From: Nostoc sp. CHAB 5715 | GTDB lineage: Bacteria; Cyanobacteriota; Cyanobacteriia; Cyanobacteriales; Nostocaceae | Direction of reading: 5' to 3' | DNA: 9,569 nucleotides | Assembly: GCF_020829685.1 (NCBI RefSeq) | Contig: NZ_JAIVFR010000180.1 | Coordinates: 1-9,569, forward strand | In this document: positions 6,668 through 9,569 of the stretch, in pieces | Position numbering within the stretch: the stretch's first letter is position 1 | How the letters are laid out: each line of letters begins with the position of its first letter | Notes under the pieces: model-generated | What the model was told of the DNA's origin: nothing | Seen by the model: only the letters and a program-made list of their open reading frames with translations | Database searches by the model: none | Translations under genes and position numbers: made by a program

Positions 6668-6931
6668 CTAAAGTTCTGCTCGAATGGTAAAAGCATAGTC
6701 TCCTCCAGGTTCTAGCTGGTAATCTTGTTGCTCCAAAAATCGACCGAGGGGTTCTTTGATTAAGGCGCGACCTTGGGAAGGCTTGACGGCAAGCTCTCCC
6801 CGGCGAAAATGCCACTGGAAATGCCACTCAAACTCACCCGCATTCACTTCACCTTCAAGGAAGCCATGTTGCCAGGATTGGCGAGTAATTCTGACATGGG
6901 CAATGGTTTCTGGCAGACGTTTTGCACTCAC
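6668..6931 (-). CDS. DUF3146-like conserved hypothetical protein
   Basis: This is an 87-residue soluble protein without signal peptide or membrane segment. It is rich in aromatic and charged residues, with a distinctive EWHFQWHFRRGE stretch (about 34-45) and a C-terminal LEPGGDYAFTIRAEL. It looks like the small cyanobacterial family DUF3146, a recollection I could not verify. The only in-frame start is GTG at 6931; a TAA lies at 6938-6940 (read leftward) with no ATG between, and no Shine-Dalgarno is visible. Open frames of 95 and 76 codons overlap on the + strand, but the leftward product looks much more protein-like. Function unknown; a small cytoplasmic beta-rich protein is a guess. Confidence 0.8.
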   Translation of the reverse strand: MSAKRLPETIAHVRITRQSWQHGFLEGEVNAGEFEWHFQWHFRRGELAVKPSQGRALIKEPLGRFLEQQDYQLEPGGDYAFTIRAEL

Positions 6932-7081
6932 AATGCTTTATGTCAAGTGTGGAATAACAGCCGCTCATATAGGCTGGCTACTTATTTTATTTACCAAACA
7001 TAGCTTAATTAAACAAACTGACAAAGTGGGTATTTATAGTTGACTAGGTTGTGTTAACGAGCAAAACGACTCCAGTATCCT

Positions 7082-7231
7082 GAAGTCGCGGCTATAACCC
7101 AATAAGGTTTTAAAGTAATGGGCGAATATAATTCGCTACTACACAAACGAAATCCGCCTACACGGAAAGCATGAAAAATCAAAGGCTTGCTAACCCACGG
7201 AGGTGGGTTTTGTCTGTGTAGCCGCGACTTC
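7082..7231. repeat. Composite dispersed repeat with 13-bp inverted ends
   Basis: GAAGTCGCGGCTA (7082-7094) and TAGCCGCGACTTC (7219-7231) are perfect inverted copies enclosing 124 bp. Two inner hairpins are visible: GCGAAT-ATA-ATTCGC (7122-7136), and AACCCAC-GGAG-GTGGGTT (7192-7209) followed by TTTGT. CTACAC at 7139-7144 matches GTGTAG at 7216-7221, so the left arm seems split by about 44 bases between GGCTA and CTACAC. The pieces resemble intergenic repeats I remember from Nostoc. The second hairpin could end rightward transcripts, although no rightward gene lies just upstream. Confidence 0.75.
7192..7214 (+). terminator. Possible hairpin terminator within repeat
   Basis: A 7-bp perfect stem AACCCAC/GTGGGTT with a GGAG loop is followed on the + strand by TTTGT, giving a short T-run. 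It is weak as an intrinsic terminator and more likely an internal part of the dispersed repeat around it. Confidence 0.3.
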
Positions 7232-7295
7232 TAGTCGCCAGGGCGAGTAATAAATTAGACTTTACAAACATCCTTTAAGGGCTTGCTTAGTAAGC

Positions 7296-7742
7296 TTAGT
7301 AAGCGGCTATCTCAGCACCAGCATCAATGTAAGGTGTCCTACCAGTGACATCGTGGACACACGTAAGAACCATTGTGGTTGGCTCATTTAAATTAATGAG
7401 TGTAACCCCACTGATTGTAGATGCCAAAGATGAACCCGGTTCTACTCCAACTTGTGCTACGTGTCCAGAAAGAATCTGACCTGTTTCTCTGGCGCGGACA
7501 TAGCATCGCACTGTGTCGCTGGCTCCACCGTTTACAGCTGTAGCTGAATAATTAACTATCCACTGACCACGAGGAAGAGGAATTTCCGCTAGTCTGAGTT
7601 CTGCACCTCCAATAGTAGGCAAAAAAAGATTCTGTGTTGTTTTAGCAAAGTATGCTACGTTGATTGCTGTTGCAGGCAGTGTTAAACTGACTACCGATCC
7701 AACAATAGCTAACAAAGAACTACCTAATGCTAATGGTTTCAT
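7296..7742 (-). CDS. Secreted hypothetical protein
   Basis: This is a 148-residue exported protein of unknown function. A Sec-type signal peptide is clear: MKPL start, hydrophobic core at about 5-21, and the cleavage motif PATA at 23-26, leaving a mature chain of about 122 residues. The mature part is Thr/Val/Ala/Gly-rich and looks all-beta (for example PRGQWIVNYSATAVN at 57-71, then SDTVRCYVRAR at 75-85). It has just two cysteines, Cys80 and Cys128, which could form one disulfide in the periplasm or outside. The strand pattern vaguely recalls TNF-like or collagen-tail beta-sandwich domains; that is a guess. The ATG at 7742 has no visible Shine-Dalgarno. The 21-bp repeat array begins 149 bp upstream of the start. 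Confidence 0.8.
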   Translation of the reverse strand: MKPLALGSSLLAIVGSVVSLTLPATAINVAYFAKTTQNLFLPTIGGAELRLAEIPLPRGQWIVNYSATAVNGGASDTVRCYVRARETGQILSGHVAQVGVEPGSSLASTISGVTLINLNEPTTMVLTCVHDVTGRTPYIDAGAEIAAY

Positions 7743-7890
7743 AATTCAATGAATTTTTGGTTAATTACATCAGCTTTATCAACTTTGCAATATAGTGCTA
7801 GTAGCTACTTTATACATAATTTATTAGCAAATCTACATAAACACATCTATTTTGAAAATCATACTTTTTAAAAGTAGTGGGAGCATCTTG
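7743..7890. promoter_or_regulatory. Upstream region of the secreted-protein gene
   Basis: These 148 A/T-rich bases lie between the secreted-protein start codon and the 21-bp array, and should hold that gene's leftward promoter. I see no sure -10/-35 pair and no NtcA box. Confidence 0.4.
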
Positions 7891-8079
7891 GCTAGTCGAT
7901 GCAATGCCATTGCTAGTTGATACAATGCCATTGTCAGTCGATACAATGCCATTGCTAGTTGATACAATGCCATTGTCAGTCGATACAATGCCATTGCTAG
8001 TTGATGCAATGCCATTGTCAGTCGATGCAATGCCATTGTTAGTCAATGCAATGCCATTGTCAGTCGATGCAATGCCGTG
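7891..8079. repeat. Tandem array of nine 21-bp units
   Basis: Nine head-to-tail 21-base units start at 7891, 7912, 7933, 7954, 7975, 7996, 8017, 8038 and 8059; the last diverges in its final three bases. Two subtypes exist, starting GCTAGT (A) or GTCAGT (B; unit 8 is GTTAGT), in the order A A B A B A B B B. Units 2-3 and 4-5 are identical 42-bp blocks. Every unit has CAATGCCAT; where a GATAC unit is followed by a B unit the perfect dyad ACAATG-C-CATTGT forms. Five of six frames are open through the array, as expected for a repeat whose length is a multiple of three, so coding is not implied. Confidence 0.93.
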
Positions 8080-8112
8080 ATATCATATCCGGCCAATTAA
8101 GCATAATACCCG

Positions 8113-8357
8113 GAACCCCACCCCGCCAAAGCTGCGCTTTAGCTCCCCTCCCCTTAGCAAGGGGAGCAGGGTGGTTTCATACAAGCAGAGAAAAACTAAA
8201 ACTGGGTTTCAAAGCCTCTCCCCCCGTGGGGGAGAGGTTTGGAGAGAGGGAAAAAGCCATGCTACAAAACGAGAAATCAAGACTTATGTATTTTTCTTTT
8301 TTCGTATGAAACCACCCTGCCTCCCCTTAGCAAGGGGAGGGGTTGGGGGTGGGGTTC
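8113..8357. repeat. MITE-like 245-bp element with long terminal inverted repeats
   Basis: The ends GAACCCCACCCC (8113-8124) and the matching complement ending at 8357 open two long inverted arms (8113-8182 and 8304-8357). The arms share the outer 12 bp, a CTCCCCTT-AGC-AAGGGGAG hairpin (8148-8166 and 8321-8339) and the inner 16-mer CAGGGTGGTTTCATAC (8167-8182, complement at 8304-8319). The left arm alone has an AAAGC-TGC-GCTTT insert (8128-8140). The 121-bp middle carries another perfect 10-bp hairpin (8215-8237). No ORF and no sure target-site duplication are seen. It is either a miniature inverted-repeat element or stacked dispersed hairpins. Confidence 0.75.
8215..8237. repeat. CCTCTCCCCC/GGGGGAGAGG hairpin
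   Basis: A perfect 10-bp stem with a CGT loop lies in the centre of the MITE-like element. The same kind of pyrimidine-rich hairpin is familiar from cyanobacterial intergenic DNA. There is no T-run after it, so a terminator is unlikely. Confidence 0.75.
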
Positions 8358-8450
8358 TTATTTTTGATTTATGCAAGAGGTCTAATACCTAACCACCGAG
8401 TAGAGTATTGCACTTATGGATTATTCACTGATCACCAAGTCTAAGTACCA

Positions 8451-8475
8451 GGGAGGATTTATGATCAATCGCTAA
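8451..8475 (+). other. Four-codon ORF with strong Shine-Dalgarno
   Basis: GGGAGG (8451-8456) stands four bases before an ATG at 8461 that encodes only Met-Ile-Asn-Arg before TAA. It lies 53 bases before the aldo/keto reductase ATG and has a better ribosome-binding site than most genes in the window. It may be a minimal upstream ORF, a relic of a lost gene start, or chance. Confidence 0.3.
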
Positions 8476-8528
8476 AAAAGCTTTGACTAACTGATAGATA
8501 ATTGGGGCAGAAAGCTATAGCTAGAAGC

Positions 8529-9395
8529 ATGGAAACCAAACAGCTAGGAAAAACTGGTATCTTTGTGAGTGCGATCGCTTTAGGTAGTATGCCTATGTCA
8601 ATCTCCAATCGCCCTCCCGAATCGGAATCAATCCAAGTTATTCATCGTGCCCTCGATTTGGGTATTACATTTATTGACACTGCCGATTCTTACTGCAAAG
8701 ATGAGTCAGATAAGCACCACAACGAGCGATTAATTCACAAGGCACTTAGTAGTTACAAAGGCGATGTTAGCCAAGTAATTGTGGCAACTAAAGGCGGGTT
8801 GATGCGTCCCAATGGAAGCTGGACAAGTAATGGCAACCCAGAACATCTGCGCCAAACAATTCGAGTCAGTTTTGAGGCGTTGGGTGGTGCTAAACCCATT
8901 GATGTTTGGCAATACCATTCTCCTGATAGTAATTACACCATCGAAGAATCCCTTGCACCAGTTAAAGAAGCAGTGGAAGCTGGTTTAATTCGATTTGTGG
9001 GAGTTTCTAACTTTTCCGTTGAACAAATTAAGCGGGCGCGGGATGTAGTGGATATTGTCTCGGTGCAGAATCAATACAGCCCTTGGCAACGACAGCCAGA
9101 AAATGACGGTGTGTTGAAGTATTGCCAACAGCAAGGATTGACGTTTTTGCCTTGGAGTCCCTTTGGTGGTAGGCGTCGCCATCAAGACTTACAAGATATC
9201 CCTGCGATCGCTAACTTAGCTAAAGAAAAAGGCGTTTCAGTATATAATATCGTCTTGGCGTGGTTGCGTTCCAAGTCGCCCGCTATTTTGCCAATTCCTG
9301 GTGCTAGCAAGGTTTCTAGCATTGAAGACTCAGCACAAGCTATCAATGTGAAACTATCTGATGAAGAAGTCCAAAAAATTGATCGCGCAACTTAA
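8529..9395 (+). CDS. Aldo/keto reductase
   Basis: This is an NADPH-dependent aldo/keto reductase with a TIM-barrel fold; it reduces carbonyl compounds, substrate unknown. From the ATG at 8529 it has 288 residues, normal for single-domain family members. The catalytic tetrad is present: Asp50 and Tyr55 in FIDTADSY (48-55), Lys88 in VIVATKGG (83-90), and His130 in DVWQYHSPD (125-133). Later barrel motifs include RFVGVSNFSVEQI, VSVQNQYSPW and PIPGASKVSSIEDS, the last being the cofactor phosphate-binding region. The frame extends nine codons upstream to a TTG at 8502, but the family N-terminus METKQLGKTG favours 8529; AGAAG just upstream is a weak ribosome-binding site. The gene stands alone, with repeats on its left and two internal HIP1 sites. 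Paralogues are common in cyanobacteria, so no symbol is given. Confidence 0.94.
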   Translation: METKQLGKTGIFVSAIALGSMPMSISNRPPESESIQVIHRALDLGITFIDTADSYCKDESDKHHNERLIHKALSSYKGDVSQVIVATKGGLMRPNGSWTSNGNPEHLRQTIRVSFEALGGAKPIDVWQYHSPDSNYTIEESLAPVKEAVEAGLIRFVGVSNFSVEQIKRARDVVDIVSVQNQYSPWQRQPENDGVLKYCQQQGLTFLPWSPFGGRRRHQDLQDIPAIANLAKEKGVSVYNIVLAWLRSKSPAILPIPGASKVSSIEDSAQAINVKLSDEEVQKIDRAT

Positions 9396-9569
9396 TCATT
9401 CCAAGCGATTCTGACTTCGGTGCAATACAGTCTGAACCTCATCCCCAACCCTGATGTATCGAGATGTTTAGTCTCATCCAATACTTTGGGGTTGAATATT
9501 ATAGTGAGGAAAAGCGATCGCCTGGTCGAGTTTTATCATCATGCTAGCACAATGCAAGCAAAAGGGGAG
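9396..9569. other. Unassigned right edge
   Basis: No feature is secure in these 174 bases. CCCCAA (9443-9448) and TTGGGG (9486-9491) are short inverted copies that could belong to a weak transcript end for the aldo/keto reductase. A HIP1 octamer lies near 9514. A 22-codon frame from GTG at 9504 is open to the window edge, and so is a frame from the ATG at 9541; neither shows a family motif. Confidence 0.4.

Larger units (their letters stand above)
6932..7295. other. Repeat-bearing intergenic region
   Basis: These 364 bases lie upstream of the DUF3146-like gene and downstream of the secreted-protein gene. No gene is credible. The right two thirds are a composite inverted repeat (7082-7231). 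From 7284, GCTTGCTTAGTAAGC and a second TTAGTAAGC form a short palindromic direct repeat that runs into the stop codon of the secreted-protein gene. Confidence 0.6.
8080..8528. other. Non-coding region upstream of the aldo/keto reductase
   Basis: This 449-base stretch consists of the 245-bp nested palindrome (8113-8357) and about 170 bases of plain leader before the aldo/keto reductase. The short open frames across it are translations of repeat sequence. A four-codon ORF with a good Shine-Dalgarno (8451-8475) is the only translation-like signal. Confidence 0.6.

Noticed and set aside
6756..7043. 95- and 76-codon + strand ORFs over the DUF3146-like gene
   Set aside because: They are antisense to a more protein-like leftward frame, have skewed composition and no ribosome-binding site.
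6932..7295. tRNA or small RNA gene
   Set aside because: I looked for cloverleaf arms and a T-loop and found none; the hairpins belong to dispersed repeats.
7891..8079. CRISPR array
   Set aside because: The 21-base units are contiguous with no unique spacers, and no cas gene is in the window.
8046..8392. 87- and 73-codon + strand ORFs
   Set aside because: They are translations of the array end and of the MITE-like hairpins.
9504..9569. Possible start of a further gene at the right edge
   Set aside because: Only 22 codons are visible from a GTG, a competing ATG frame and a leftward frame also exist, and no motif is recognisable.

Overview
The window reads as chromosomal DNA from a filamentous, Nostoc/Anabaena-type cyanobacterium. 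At least eleven copies of the HIP1 octamer GCGATCGC lie in 9.6 kb. There are heptameric short tandem repeats (STRRs) of the GGGGCAT/GGGGAAT and AATTTTG kinds, and several dispersed palindromic repeats typical of Nostoc intergenic DNA. Between them sits a core cluster that includes ntcA, the global nitrogen regulator specific to cyanobacteria.

Layout. The left part is transcribed leftward: a 3'-truncated ABC transporter ATPase (1-835), hisB (1069-1704) and fabI (1924-2700). A 381-bp divergent intergenic region with a perfect NtcA-type box separates fabI from ntcA (3082-3753). Rightward after ntcA come a DUF3084-type membrane coiled-coil protein (3926-5416), a small YqgF/RuvC-like RNase H-fold protein (5525-5980) and a VOC/glyoxalase-fold protein (6064-6480). 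The right part is looser and rich in repeats: a leftward 87-aa DUF3146-like protein (6668-6931), a leftward 148-aa secreted protein of unknown function (7296-7742), about 790 bp without a credible gene, and a rightward aldo/keto reductase (8529-9395). The last 174 bases hold no gene I can support.

How the genes relate. hisB (histidine synthesis), fabI (fatty-acid elongation) and ntcA (nitrogen/carbon sensing through 2-oxoglutarate) are housekeeping functions and not one pathway. NtcA probably regulates its own gene through the box at 2980-2993. The intergenic DNA carries most of the unusual signal: a 23-bp perfect inverted pair of STRR tracts flanking hisB; a tandem array of nine 21-bp units, each with a small dyad; a 245-bp MITE-like nested palindrome; a 73-bp asymmetric hairpin between two convergent genes; and a composite 150-bp inverted repeat. 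I found no CRISPR array, tRNA, rRNA, transposase, phage gene or defence cassette. The 'novel system' candidates are therefore non-coding repeat architectures, plus one uncharacterised secreted protein and one uncharacterised membrane coiled-coil protein.
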